Below, one piece after another: positions 15,056 through 27,788 of a stretch of DNA of 64,000 bases. The DNA comes from Lophius americanus (taxonomy: Eukaryota > Chordata > Actinopteri > Lophiiformes > Lophiidae). The position numbers and the translations under genes are program-made. Position 1 is the first letter of the stretch; the number at the start of each line of letters is the position of its first letter. Under the pieces are notes generated by a model. It did not search any database. It was not told the origin of the DNA and saw only the letters and a list, made by a program, of their open reading frames with translations. The DNA is taken from NCBI GenBank assembly GCA_037951165.1, contig JBBDHG010000030.1, positions 1,123,001-1,187,000 on the forward strand. The letters are read 5' to 3'.

Positions 15056-16480
15056 TGCTGTGAAACCAGCTGTCCCTAAGTATGAGCCCATCTACATGAC
15101 TTCACACCGTAGTTACAGCGTCACACTACAGTCAGGTTGTCACACAGAACATTTGTAGATCTTATTGGGGCCAGAATACTAACAGTGCTAGGACCCTAAT
15201 GTGTTCTTTAATAAATTATTTTTCAGCCAAAAGAATTTAAAAAGGGCTTTACCCTTCCCGAAAACTTTCAAAAGATTTCTTATTTTGGGGGACGCGGCAG
15301 AAAATGAGGAAAAATGGCTCTAGAGCGCACCCTAGAAATTTTCGAAAGACCCTCCCAATATGGGTTATCTTCACCTAAAAACATGAAACTTATTACAAAT
15401 ATTTATCGTATCCCGATCAACCAAAAAGGCTATTGATGTTATGGCGCCAACCTAACAGGAAGTCGGCCATTTTAACTTGAATGGACGCTACAGAGATATT
15501 CTTTTGATGTTGTTCTCTTTTATTTGATCGAACTTGTCCTAGAGCTTTGACCCGATCGAATTGAAAAAATTTTGGTGACAACTACAGGCCATTATGACTA
15601 AACGAAATTTAGAAAATGTAGTTTACGTTACATTCTCCCCCTAAATAAAGGTTCCGCCCTGAAGAGGTCTGTCTGAAATAATTTTTTTTTTACATAGCGC
15701 CACCTAATGGCAATAAAAAGCTATTATTTCAGACTTTTAGTAATTACTACCTAATACTTTCACCTAGAAACACAATTCGAAATTTAAAACGTAGCTACAT
15801 TCTGTCTTAAACATGAATATTCAACCACTTCTATGCCATTCATAGTTTGTCTTCAAGTGAGTCTCAAGTCCGGGCAGATTTGGGGAAATAATTAGAAGTT
15901 AGGGTGCACGCATATTTCATTTAGAGTGTACGGAGCTGACAAAACACAGAAAGACTGCGAACAAATCCCCACAATTCCCACAAATCTTACTCCACGTCCA
16001 TAATTTTGGGATCAAAATGTAAAATTTGTCCTGCTTCTTATAATCCCTAAATGGAACCACACAACTTCATCGTTTGCCCAGATGAGACCCCTGAGTAACT
16101 ACTGGGCAACATTCCGGCTCCATTCAAAAATCCCCTTCCACTTTCTTCATTCAGATCTAAAAAATGTGTTTTTTAAACTCGCTTAAAGGTATTATTTTTT
16201 CGCTTAATCTGGAAAAAAGCAGATCACTGCAGAGAGCCGACTCTTGTGGTCGCTCTCATACCATTGTTTCCAAGATAGGACCTAAGGTGGGAGCTAGAAC
16301 CTTACTGGTTTGGACCTTTCCCTCAAATCTCTGCCAGAAAGGTTGCAGTTAGGTGGAAAGACAGCTCTGCATCACGAGGTGATGAAGAGCGAGAAATGTG
16401 AGAAAGGGAATGGAGGGGCTGATCACTCACCACCTTCAGGAGCAGCTAAAGGAGTAATCCATGGAATACATGAATCATCC
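15056..16480. other. Gene-free stretch, AT-rich with old dispersed repeat pieces
   Basis: No exon with plausible splice sites was seen. The words GCGCCACCTAATGGCAA near 15700 and CGACGCGGCAG-like pieces resemble a dispersed fish repeat whose better copies are at 16905-17600. The rest is AT-rich and unrecognised. Confidence 0.45.
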
Positions 16481-16605
16481 ATCCATCCATCCATATATAA
16501 ATCCATACATACATACATACATACATACATACATACATACATACATACATACATACATACATACATACATACATACATCAGTCTATCCATTCATCCATAC
16601 ATACA

Positions 16606-16639
<34 letters not shown>

Positions 16640-16653
16640 CATACATACATACA

Positions 16654-16687
<34 letters not shown>

Positions 16688-16896
16688 CATACATACATAC
16701 ATCCACCTATACATCCATCCATCAAACCATCCATCAAACCATACATACATACATACATACATACATACATACATACATACATGCATCCATACATCCATAC
16801 ATCCATCCAGTCATACATAAATCCATCCATCCATCCATCCATCCATCTATCCATCCATCCATCCATCCATCCATACATCCATCCATCAATCCATCC
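16480..16896. repeat. ATCC/ATAC tetranucleotide microsatellite
   Basis: Runs of CATA alternate with runs of ATCC over about 415 bp. Neither repeat contains a stop on either strand, so both strands show open frames rich in Tyr-Ile-His-Thr or Trp-Met-Asp-Gly. These are artefacts of the repeat. Confidence 0.97.
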
Positions 16897-16904
16897 ATGA
16901 TGGC

Positions 16905-17610
16905 AACCAGGAAGGGACCTGTTGGCAACCAGGAAGTGTGAATTAATTGGCAATTAGTTATACTGATCAACATCAAATTCAGTGACAGCAATCCCAAGCA
17001 TGGAGGGTAAAAGTCAATAAACGTTTTACCTGCCGTTACGTTTTTCCTTAACATAACGGCGTGGTTAGGCGCCATGAAACCATTGCCATTTAACCAGTGT
17101 GCTAAAAAGCGACACTTTCCAGTGTCCTTTCCGTCCCAAACTTCACATGTTGGCTCAGAGTCCCATCCTGAAGATGCCCATGTGACTTTATTCAATTACA
17201 GTGACAGCGCCACCTGTTGGCAACCAGGAAGTGAAACTCAATTGGAAATGATCCCAATCTGCATAACATTTGGTGAAAACAATTGCCAGGCACAGAGGTT
17301 GAATGTCAAAAAAGGTTTATCTCTGACTTCGAGGGCGTGGCCGCGGCTGAGTGACACTCGCCATTAAACGCGTGAGCTGAAATGATACTTTCAGTTGTCC
17401 AATCCGTTCCAAACTTTGTACGCTGTATAGAAGATCTGACCCCAAGGCGCCCGTGAGACAATATTCGGTCACGGGGACAGCTGCAGCTGCCAGAAACAGG
17501 AAGTGACACTCCATCGAGTATCACTATTTGAACATTGACAGATTTACGCTGCGGCGTATTTCTGGAGTAATCGACACCTTTCAGCGATTGCAACGGTGAG
17601 AGTTCTATCA
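16905..17610. repeat. Tandem modules of about 270-300 bp (fish dispersed repeat)
   Basis: Three modules start with a word like GTTGGCAACCAGGAAGTG (near 16920, 17216 and, weaker, 17491). Modules 1 and 2 share the order: that word, a short AATT-rich part, a piece like AGAGGTTGAATGTCAA, then GGCGTGG(C)CG, then TCCGTTCCAAACTT-like text. The third is cut short. The word CAGCGCCACCTGTTGGCAAC at a module border is common in teleost genomes, which points to a known repeat family, although I cannot name it. Confidence 0.6.
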
Positions 17611-17837
17611 CGCCCTCAATAGCGTAGGAGTGCGAGGGCCCTCCATCACTGCTTTTAGTTTTAATTTTCTTTACATTTTGGAATAGTAGATCTTGGCCTA
17701 CATTGACACATTATCTTGACTTGAAAGAGGTTGGTGACAACTGATCGAGAAGATCCCCAGATTGTTATTCCTTTCTCTCTGTAGCTACTGATTAATTTAT
17801 CTCCTTATTTACGTTAATAGACATTTTTCTGTTTCAG

Positions 17838-20800
17838 GGTCGCCTCTACTACGTCAGAGTGTCAGCATACAATATGAAGGGCTGGGGTTCGCCCACCCTC
17901 TCCCTGCCCCCATCTGCTGCTCCATCCAGTGAGTTCATCACTCTGATCCAACACATCCTGATCTATCACATCCCAATCTATCACTTTCCAATCTATCACA
18001 TTCCGGACTGTCACATTCTAATCTATCAAATCCTGATCTATCCAATCCTTTTATATGAAATCCTCTACCACATCCTGATGTATGACATTTTCTTATCTAT
18101 CACATCCTGATCTATGACATTCTTATCTATCACACCCTGATCGCATCCTGATATTCCCAAACTGATTGACAGGCTGGAGGGAAGGCGGTGGGCGGGACTC
18201 CAGAAGTCGTGGATACATCGAAGCAATGGAGCGTCTACTCCAACAGGTCCGAGCGACACACACCAACGACTGCTGTGGAGGTACTGTCAATCACCTGTAA
18301 CCACACCCACCAGTAATGTGATAGGCCCTGATAGAGTAGACACCTCATTGGATGAATGTCATTTAGGGCTTGTTCCAGAATATTATCTGGAACAACATCT
18401 ATACCAATGTTCAAGTCCAGATAATCCGGAGCTCTACTAGGTCAGTTTACCAAACAATGTCCTGGTACAGATAATCCCGACCCCACTCTTGGTACCAATC
18501 AGGTGTATGAGGACACAAAGGTTGGTTTTGTCTTGAATACATTTTCACACTGTTCATCGACTGAAGCCAGGGGGGGGGGGGGGGGTGTCGTTTTGAACAT
18601 GTGACTGATTTCTTCCTCCTTGGTTTCAGATTCGGTGAAGATCCACAATGCCAGCAGGAAGCAGTCTGTCTCCAGAAGTCTAAAACTCCTCTTCAACTCC
18701 TCTAACAAATTCATCAAAGTGCTCAAAAGGTTTGTGATGTAGATGACACGATGCCTTCACTATAACACTATAAATATTGTATCAGGACAGTAAGACATAA
18801 ATCCGTTAAATAACTTAGAGTTCATATGTGTATAATTATAATAATTTCATTACTATTTATTAATTTATTACTTCTTGTTATGTGTTCAGGAGCATCTTTT
18901 TCTTTACGGTCATGTCACGTGTTTAGGGGCCTGTATCTGGCTGCAGTGTTGTATCATCAGGACCGGGTTCTGGTGTCGGCGGAGGATCAGATACCAATTG
19001 TGGAGGTCGACGACTCTTTCAGCAACTCCTTAATGCAGGATTTTCTGTGGTTCACCAAGGTTAGCACATGTTAGCTCTTCCAACAGGCCAAAATCATGGT
19101 AGTTTCTTCAGCAGGCTAATATCATGTTAGCATCTCTTACAGGTTAACATCATGTTTGGTTGTCCAGCAGGCTCATGTCACGTTAGCTTCTTCGACAGTA
19201 GCGGTGAGCCTGAAAAGGACTTGTTAGAAGAAGCTATCAAGCTAGTTAGCCACTCCAGCATGTTAATATGTCATTAGCATCTCCACTGGACCAACAGGTT
19301 TGATCAGGTGTGTTTTGATCTACAAATCAATCAGATCGCTTGGTTTCAGCTCTCCTGCATGTGGGACGACGTCCGATGGCTACGACAAACTTCCTCTCTG
19401 TCGATGATGTCATCGTCCTCCACGTTGCAGCTTCGCCACAAGATGCTGACTGCTACTCACCAGCTTCAGGTTCATCATGATCACCTGACCCCATCATGGT
19501 CACCTGACTCCATCATGGTCCCCTGATGCAGTCATGTTCTAACTTGTTTCTCCTACAGAACCTCCTGGGGACACAGAACTTGGGCAGGGTACACTACGAG
19601 CCCATAAAGGATCGCCACGGCAATGTTCTGCTAGTCACCGTACGGGACATAGAGACCCTGAACTCTGTGATCAGCGGGAAGTGGATCCAAGTGTCCAAAT
19701 TGCAGAGTCAGCGGAAGTCTCTATCCACGCCTGAGGAACCGTACGCCCTGGACTTCCTTATCATCACCATCCAGGTGAGGAAGAACAACTCAGTGATATC
19801 AATGTTTCTATAGTCCATATGCACAGTGACACAATCAGCAGTCTGTGGTGGTTTGGGAATATTGGTCAGAAATGATGTTGATTTCGGATTACCTGGTCTC
19901 TGATAATGGTCAGTAGTGCTGTTGCAAATTTTTGAATGAGAAGGTTATGTACATCTTTCAACAAGGCTTTGTGGTGGTCTTTCAGGACATTTTGGCATAC
20001 CAGCGGCGCAGCACCCACCGCTTGGCACCTGGCCTATACTTGGGCTACCTGAAGCTCAGCAGCTCGGTCGACCAGATAAAGGTCCTGGTCTCCCTGAGGA
20101 CCCCCAACATGCTCTGTCACGCTCGTATACGAGACAATGCCAACGTCTCCAGGTACGTCACTCTCCAAGTTAGAGCTTCATGTCTCTTGATCACCAGCAA
20201 CTGAAGCTGTGGCGGGTCGTAATTGATTTGGATGCACAATGTTAGGTTTAAGTTCCGTCTCCTACGTTACTTTCTTTACAATATTTTTTATTTAAGCTCC
20301 TATGGTCCTTTATGTTTACGCTGTATAAGAGTTGTAGTGGCACATTTAGCTATGGATGACATCTTGCCCGATGGACGCATGGCACAGGCATCAATAAAAA
20401 AAGTTGAAAGGTGACATCGCTGATCGGTTTCCAATCGCTCATTATGTACGTCATGTTAATTATAATCAAGTGTGGGTCAAATAAGTTGGACACTTAGTTT
20501 GTGTAAAGACAGGTTTATTCCAGTAGAGAAGAATAGCAGGGTCAGCGTGGCACAGTAGGTAATTGAATGATCAGAACATGTAGAGGGACTTCAGGCCTAT
20601 CTAGACCTACTTGCTGTGCCCTGCTTGCCCATCTCCTTCTTCAGAGGAATAGAATATTTAATTTCCTTCCCGTCATATCATGTCCATCAGACTGTGTGTA
20701 ACCAACATTTACGGGACTCGGTCACGTCAGGGGAAGCCCAAGAAGGGTTCGAAACGGGGCGGATCACGTTTTGATAAGAGATACCTGTGGCCCTCTTCTT

Positions 20801-23800
20801 CCCTTCCCCATCCCCCACCTCAGATTGACGGATTCCTTTTTGCAGGACGAAACCGGTCTGCTCACAAACTAGAGTGGCGCCCACTCCGACCAGCTTAATG
20901 ATACTCATGTATTTGTACAGTAATGTACAAATCAACATCATACAATCTATGTTGATTGCTGTGTTGTAAGCCACAGGGCGACAATATTGCGTTTTACGTC
21001 CAATAGAAACTAATACTGGATATACTGTAATTACACATAATCATGATCAAGCATATACGCTGCAGCGAGATTATTATAATTCTGACACAAATTAAGTAAT
21101 CGGTGACTCCATCAAAGTTTTCTGTATTAACCAGATTGTTGAAAAGGAGATTCGCCGAGGACGTCCTGCTGCGTCCTGGTGTCATTTTAGCTCATCCAAC
21201 TGTGGTCATGAAATGTTGCGGTATTACAAGGTTTTAGCTCCGCCTCCTGTGTTTGACCAGGGAGGAGTGGGATTGGCTCCAGAAGCTGTCAGTAGCTGGA
21301 GGGGTTGGGGAGGCGGTTCCTGAGGGCCACGCCCCTGTCCTGTTCTACGAGTTGCAGATGGCGATCAAGTCTCTGCTGAGACAGATCAATGTACCTGTGC
21401 ACCAGGTGAGTTGCACGTTTAACACAGGTTGATCCTGACGTTACTTTAACCTATTCCAACGCAGATGTTATTTTCAGGCTCGTCGCTTCAGACTCTACAG
21501 CCACGAGGTCATCGAGCTCGGACACGGCGTCAACTTTCTGCTGCTGCTGCCAGCTGCTGACGACGTTTGCTCCGCCCCCGGAGGATCCAACCCCTACACC
21601 TCCCTGTCAGGGTTCCTCCAACTCCCCCTACAGATGTTTGAGCTGGGTAACACACAGACACATACACACACATGCAGAGAAATACCTCCACGCACACTCA
21701 CACACAAAACACATAACGAAGATGCTTTCATTCAAACATAAAACAGCTACACACACAGGATAGGGAAATTAAAATATTGCCTTTGCCCCACTATGTTTCT
21801 GGAGTCTTTCCGTAAGTTATATCTGGTACCATTCTGTCTTAAGTGTGTCAAGATAGTGTGACTTGGTAGATTTGCCCAAACATTATAAATATATAATGGT
21901 CCTACTGGATTTAAATGGCAAGATTCCAGGATGAGACTTACACTGGAGTATGCCGGGATCTTCTCTGTTATAACAGATTTTACTGTAATAGACACATAAA
22001 TTTAAATAAGTACAACTGAGACTCGTCAAGTTAATTCCATTTCCTCAAATGATCAGAAGAATTTTCCTCATGAGTTTGCTGTGATGATGTCACTGTTTCT
22101 TTCCTCTGTCTGCTGTGGTGATGTCAAAGCGCACAGTGGACAGTCGTCAGTTTTTTGTTGATGTCACTGTTTCCTTCTTCAGGTCACTTTTGTGCCTACA
22201 AAGAACGGTTTATGGGTCTCTACTGCCGCCTGTCCTCCGTCTTGGATCTAGATGCCCTCATTACCCAGCAGGCATTGCGGGAGGCCATCACTGATGGCGA
22301 GGTGGCCACTGCCAAACAGAGACACCAGCTGATCCTGGACTACATCCAGGTACTGCAGAGCTGAGGGTCAGATGTCCCCACATGCATGTCTGCTAGTGTC
22401 ACTAGAGACAGGTCACATGTAAGCTCTATACGGTGGATGTAGGTTCACCTCCGTTCCTACTGAACCAGCGCCGGTCCATCTACACCACTGAGATTCTCAA
22501 AACGTGACTGGACTCTATGATGTCATCAGCTGTCTGACAAGTGATCTCAGCTACTTCTGATGTCTGAGTCAGGTCATAGACAACCAATCAGACGAGACAA
22601 TTTGACTCCACCTCCACATGGCACAGTTTTTTCACCATGACAACATGGAGTGTTAGTCAATGGGCACGCCACTCGCAATCTGCCGCTCATGTCTGATGCT
22701 CGCCACCAGAAAACGTCCTGAAAAAATTTCATTCATTCTAGAGACAAGTTATTATTTTTGCATTCATTATAGTCCGGCAACACTAAATCCAAACTACCTG
22801 ACTTCCTGTTGTGCCATAGTTGTATGACAGCTCTTTGTGGATCTTTACCTGATACCAAGAAAACATTCGTCTGCCTACAAAGATAGAATCCAGACCCAAC
22901 CTTTAGCCTCATGCAAAAGCTAATTTAGCATCGTCCTAAATGCTAATGCTACACATCTGTCTTCTGTAGCAACTGGATGAAATGCGGCGTGACATCCGCT
23001 GGATTACCGATGTCCTGCAGAACGCTCGTAAAGGTCCTCATGGTGGCATCCCCATCACCTTCTGGGTGGAGGCCAATGATGCAGAGAGAATTTCTGCCCA
23101 GCAGAAGACAGATTCCACTTCCTCCACCATGGACTTCCTGACCACGCTGTCGCCCTCACCTGAGCCCAACAGATGGAACTCCATCAGTGGTGAGTCCTTG
23201 CCAGCCAGCTTATCAAAATAGTGCAGTCAAAACAACCCAGACAACCCAGTCCCATTACCCTAATGGCCACTAACCCTAAGGACCATGACCATAAAGCCCC
23301 CGGACAATTAAAGACCACAGACCCTAGGAAACACTGACCCTACAGACTCACTGATACTGAGTACCACAACTTACCACTTTACTTCGCCTCCGTTTCAGAC
23401 TCTGTACTGGGTTCAGATGAAGACGCCTCCTCTGAGGTGTTTCTACCCACCGACAGCGACTACGACTCCCGCGACGCCCTGAGCCCCCAAGTGTCAGACC
23501 TGCTCTACTCTTCGTCCCTGGATCTTTCCGAGCAGGCCGCGCACTCGCTGGGCGGAAGCGCCCCAGACGTGCTCCAGATCCATCAGCTCAGGTGACAGCG
23601 TGAACGCTGGAAATTCAGAGCGCCATTATATTTCCACCTCACTAAACTCTGTTTCTGTCCCGTCTATCAGGTGCAGCTCCAGTCCCTTCAAAGACCCCCT
23701 ACTGTCCCCCGTGGGCAAGGATTCCCCCTCCTCACCCAAGCTCCCCCACTATCCCGCTCCATCCAAAGACTGGCCTCGCCCTCTCTCCATCTCTACGACC

Positions 23801-24331
23801 CTGCCCACCCCCACACCCCTTTCCGGCGCCACCAAGACTCTGGAGGGTCTCTCCCTCTCCAAGAACTCCCAGGAGGGGTGCCCTGCCACGCCAACCAATG
23901 CTCCCGCCAAACGCAAGCTACGGTCCAGGAGTCACCAGTACTTCAGTGGACCCAACCGTTGGCTCAGGGGCCACAATGGGGAGAATCTCAGCGGATCTTT
24001 GTCTGAGGGTGTCTACACCAGGCAGCTAGACCCTGACCTGCCCTCCGTCCAGGGCATGTCCACCTATGTGAGCCACACCTCCTGCGTCCTGGAGAGCCGA
24101 AGAGGAAGACACCGGGAACCACGAACCCATGTCCGAAGGATCTTTGTGGAACCCTGTAAGGAGCTCTCACCCGGACAAGAACGGAAGAGCTGGGAGGAGG
24201 TGAAGGCCGCCAGGGTGTCAGTGTTGGTGGAGTCTGGAGGGGAAGAGCCAGACAGAGCCTGCACCCATGAAGTCGACTCAGACGACCAAACAAACGCCCA
24301 GGTATCAGAAATCCTAAGCAGCACGCTGTGA
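17838..24331 (+). CDS. ankfn1: Ankyrin repeat and fibronectin type-III protein 1, C-terminal part (13 exons)
   Basis: Coding exons are 17838-17928, 18173-18280, 18630-18729, 18927-19059, 19350-19469, 19559-19774, 19986-20152, 21261-21405, 21478-21646, 22183-22349, 22970-23189, 23399-23591 and 23671-24331. All are bounded by AG/GT with matching phases and total 829 codons plus TGA. The first exon encodes the end of a fibronectin type III domain (YYVRVSAYNMKGWG). The later exons match the long conserved region of ANKFN1, including LYLAAVLYHQDRVL and a C-terminal LRSRSHQYFSGPNRW. Ankyrin repeats, the start of the FN3 domain and the promoter must lie left of the window. ANKFN1 is the vertebrate counterpart of fly banderuola/wide awake, an adaptor linked to cell polarity, sleep and vestibular function; no enzymatic motif is visible. 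The last exon is Ser/Pro-rich and probably disordered. Identity comes from recognition of the family, not from a search. Confidence 0.92.
17935..18165. repeat. Intronic minisatellite, about 15-16-bp unit (ankfn1)
   Basis: Units like CACATCCTGATCTAT repeat from just after the donor of the first visible exon almost to the next acceptor, filling this intron. Copies are diverged. The array is not coding. Confidence 0.8.
18570..18585. repeat. Poly-G run of 16 before an ankfn1 acceptor
   Basis: Sixteen G residues in a row stand about 44 bp upstream of the acceptor of exon 18630-18729. Such a run can form a quadruplex on the coding strand and often varies in length. Confidence 0.95.
19062..19290. 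repeat. Intronic minisatellite, about 30-bp unit (ankfn1)
   Basis: Loose copies of a unit containing AGCAGGCTAATATCATGTTAG recur between exons 18927-19059 and 19350-19469. Another small CATCATGGTCACCTGA repeat sits in the next intron (19475-19530). Confidence 0.65.
20153..21260. other. Long ankfn1 intron, no gene seen
   Basis: This 1.1-kb intron lies between exons ending 20152 and starting 21261. Short open frames on both strands lack splice context and resemblance to known proteins. No clear mobile element was recognised. Confidence 0.6.
21655..21715. repeat. CA-rich microsatellite (ankfn1 intron)
   Basis: Imperfect CACACA runs directly follow the donor at 21647. Confidence 0.75.
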
Positions 24332-25107
24332 AAGCGGACCACAAACCGGGAGTAAGTGGTTGATCGGACCACTTAAAACTATATGGTGAAACATTTTCAA
24401 CTCATAGAACCTCAATACAGCAGAACCTCCCAGACGCACCAACTTCTAGAACGACCATACACCAGAATTACATAGAACCGACATCTCTTGGAACCACCAA
24501 ACACCAGTATAAGTTTAGAAACCCCAATTCCTTGACCCTCCTGTATACCAATACATCCCAGACCATTAATCTCAGCTCTTTTCTAACAGTGATTATTGGC
24601 CAGCTGAGCCTTTCATGGACTGCGGTTCCCAGTTCAACTCTAGCCACCCTCAGAGCTATGGCACCGACTGTTACATGGATAACTATCGATGCAACCAAAG
24701 ACCAAGCACTGCTTCTGAACCTGGCGCTTTGGAACCTGACTAAAAACAGTTTGATCAGTTTCGGGGAGGTCCTCCCAAGTTCTTGGATCCTCCTGGAGCT
24801 AAAATGGACTCTTCAGGTTCTCAGTGAGACTGTTGTCTGTTAACCTGATGCTTCGGTCTTATCTGTTTTTTCCTGACATGTTGAATATTTAGTTACTCGT
24901 TTGCATGAATGTTGTTCTGTTATTGTGGAGGATAGGCCTCTGGCTGACCTTTAACCTCAGCAGGTTATGTCAACCAATAAACCTACCAATTACTAGCCAC
25001 CCGACAGAACAGGTACCTCCTGCGACATCCTCCTACTCCGGTGTATTGATGAATCAAAATGTTGTTTGTGTTGTTGTTTACATTGTGTTCAGCTGCTCCT
25101 TGCCGGG

Positions 25108-25305
25108 CTGATGTTCCATTGTAACTCGTGGTCTCCACATTTGGAGGGCGGGTTTAGGGTTAGTGTTCAGGGTTTCCTTGTAGGAGGGCTCTTTTTACAT
25201 TGTAATATTGCACCTATAATAAAAAAGAATTACAACACAAACAGACATTAGCCATCGTGCCTAAATGCTAACGCGGATGGGTTGCTGGAAACTTTTGTTA
25301 GCTTG
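25108..25305 (+). repeat. Left arm of a dispersed inverted repeat pair (about 200 bp)
   Basis: This segment is a diverged reverse complement of 29640-29841. Shared words include GTAGGAGGGCTCTTTTTACA, GTTTAGGGTTAGTGTT and GCCATCGTGCCTAAATGCTA. It looks like two copies of one short mobile element in opposite orientation. The right arm is in cbx2 intron 3. Confidence 0.8.
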
Positions 25306-26277
25306 TCCATGCTGGTACATGCTAGCCAGCCAGTACCAACTAAATAGCTACCTTCTACCAGTCAACCAACCAACTAGTATTAGCGAACTAATACAACGTA
25401 GTTGGCACTAGCTAACATTACAACTCGTAATAGCTAATCCAACAGCCAAAGTTCTCTTTAATTGTGATCACATTAGCTGCAGACATGAAAAGGTAAGCTG
25501 AATATATGCTAACTTTAGCTGAAGAAGTGCTAACATTAGCTGCATGAGTGCTAACCCTTTGCTGTAAATGCTGCAAACATTTTGAGATTACTTGATTACT
25601 AAATGTGCTAACAGTAGCTGCAGACATGTTAACATTGACCATAGAAGTAAACGATTAGACAAGTCCGCATTGAACTCGGCATGGACCCCGTAGGTTTAAT
25701 TGGTCGATTTGGTGTTTACTGGCGTCTGCTCATGTTTGGTCTCTTCAGCAATGGCATCATCAATCCTTGACTGAACTTCCTGGAGGTGGCAGTGAATCCA
25801 CCATGTTGGGCATCTCTGATAATGACATCAGGTATCTTCTTTTCTTATTTGCTGGTACTGAAAGATGTTTGTCAGTTGATAAACTCATGTCACCACTGAT
25901 TTTGTTCGTGTGTTTCTGGAGACAGAAATGTTTTCTGTTTTTAAACATAAGAAAAATGTTTTTAAAATGTAAATCAGTTCAGTATTCCTGCAAACAAACA
26001 AGGTTATATGCCCGCATATGCAGTATTGTCTATATTAATTTTAGTTAATTTATCTTTCGTTTTATACATATATTTGCATAATGAGTGTTTGATAACTTTT
26101 ATTTGTTTTGCATGTATTTGAATTTTTATACGTCCTGTTTTATGAGGTGATTTCCTGACTCTTGAAAATGTGTACGGCACACTGTACGTTATGTACACCC
26201 TCTTTTATGGGATATGGTTCCGAGCTGCAATTGTAAGAGACATGGTAACTTAGTTTGTCCAAGTGCTTTGAGATCTT

Positions 26278-26283
26278 AATAAA
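26278..26283 (+). terminator. Candidate polyadenylation signal for ankfn1
   Basis: AATAAA in AT-rich text, about 1.95 kb after the ankfn1 stop and before the convergent cbx2 3' end. Assignment is by position only. Confidence 0.4.
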
Positions 26284-26439
26284 TGTCAGATGTTAGACAA
26301 TCTCAGTGTGATCCTCCCTCTGCACGGCTGACAATGCAGCAAGCTCAATAGGTGAAAACAGGTTAAAGTTCTGAATCCAGCTGATAATCCAGACCTGCCT
26401 CTTCCTGTACCATCACATCCATCAAACATGTTTCACAGA

Positions 26440-26720
26440 TAGGCTAAAGCTAACTAACTTAAGTTAGTTGGCTAACATCAGCCATCGTGGCTAGAATTAG
26501 CAAATGTAAGCTATCGTAGCAAATGTCAGATATCATGTGAGTTAAAATGGCTAACATTCGCTTTTGTAGCTGAGGTTCGCTCATGTTCAATCTCTAGCCT
26601 GTGTGTTAGCATGTCTAATAAAGATCAAAAATTAGCATCTGTGACTAGCATCTCTTGCCTACATGTTAGCAATTCAATCTGATGTGTTAGCTAACATATT
26701 AGCGTCTCTACCTGAATGGT
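26440..26720. repeat. GCTAAC-rich degenerate repeat
   Basis: Words such as TTAGCTAACA and ATGTTAGC recur irregularly. This is the same kind of text as 25380-25640 and the cbx2 intron 2 array, and is probably decayed minisatellite. Confidence 0.5.
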
Positions 26721-26860
26721 AAGCTTATGTGTTTGCACCAGACTACTGACTGACAGCAGGATCCAGAGAATCATCTATGCTCAATCTCAGCAGATTCAGT
26801 GGTTGGGTGGCGCCACTCACTGGGTTATGGAGAAAATAGACACTACAGGATTAAGTAGGT

Positions 26861-26866
26861 TTTATT
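26861..26866 (-). terminator. Candidate polyadenylation signal for cbx2
   Basis: TTTATT on the + strand reads AATAAA on the cbx2 strand, about 920 bp after the cbx2 stop. It would leave roughly 580 bp between the convergent ankfn1 and cbx2 ends. Confidence 0.45.
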
Positions 26867-27788
26867 GACCTTAAATATGGTAGACAGTCACATGGCTACA
26901 CCAATCAGAAGCACCAGGTACATATCACATCAGAACATATTTACAAATATAAATAAACACATAAAACAACACGTCTTAGAAAACGTATAAAACTAGTAAA
27001 TAAGGTGATGATGAGCGTCTCTGACAAAGTAGGCGTCTCCGCAATGGCGTGTCTTTAAGTTAGGGCGGTAAGTGGGCTAGTGCAAAAAAAAAGAGAATAA
27101 CACATGATTGACAATCTGAACACCTTTGGTTCAAACTCAACAGACCCCTAAAACCATGGAAATGCCTTCAAGGTTCCGCCCCTGACCATGAAAGGCTGCC
27201 GGATGAGAACCTGAGGGAGAGGACGTATGTCTGTTTGTGGGGGCGGAGCCCGCCAAAATAATAGTCTTGAGGCTACGCTCACATCGCAAATGACTCAGTA
27301 CCCATTAGAGCACATGACCTCTAATGGTTACTGAGGCCAACCATACCTTTACTCCACCAACCTGAACATAACGCCACTAGGCCTTAATTTAAGGTCTTTG
27401 TAGCTCCACCTTACAGCAAGTGACATTTGAAGGCGATGGCACCCAAGGAGCGCTGTTCTGATTTGTCCCAGGTTGGATGGTGATGTCAGCGCTGCCTTCA
27501 TGATGACGCTGGGTTTCTCTGAGGTCCGCAAACCCGATGTCAGTCTTAGCAGACGGTTTCTTAGGGTGTTCTGTGGTTCTGCAGTGACATCACTGAGTGA
27601 GGCCTGTAGGCGCTTCAGTGATGTCACCGTTTGTGGAGGAAGGCCTAGAGCGGCGCAGGAACCCTGATGGATGTCACAGAAAGGGATGAATGTCCAGTCG
27701 TAGCAGTAACAGGAAGTGATGCGAGTACGTTCACAGGTAGTGATGCGGGTCCAGTCTTGACGATTACAGGGCGCGAAATAGGTCCGGT

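Larger units (their letters stand above)
24332..26300 (+). other. Probable ankfn1 3' UTR and downstream DNA
   Basis: No further coding exon is seen after the TGA at 24329-24331. AATAAA-type polyadenylation signals occur near 25218 and at 26278-26283; the latter is a good candidate for the transcript end. Between 25380 and 25640 the text is rich in degenerate GCTAACATTAGC words of old repeat origin. Confidence 0.45.

Noticed and set aside
16310..16953. Long open frames on both strands rich in Tyr-Ile-His-Thr and Trp-Met-Asp-Gly
   Set aside because: They are produced by the stop-free CATA/ATCC microsatellite and have no coding flanks.
20680..20974. Possible extra ankfn1 exon or a separate gene in the long intron
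   Set aside because: Exons on both sides already join in phase (AG + G gives Arg); the frames lack splice sites and conserved residues.
23671..24372. Several 100-120 codon frames overlapping the last ankfn1 exon
   Set aside because: Shadows in other frames of a GC-rich exon; only the 23671-24331 frame joins in phase and matches the family.
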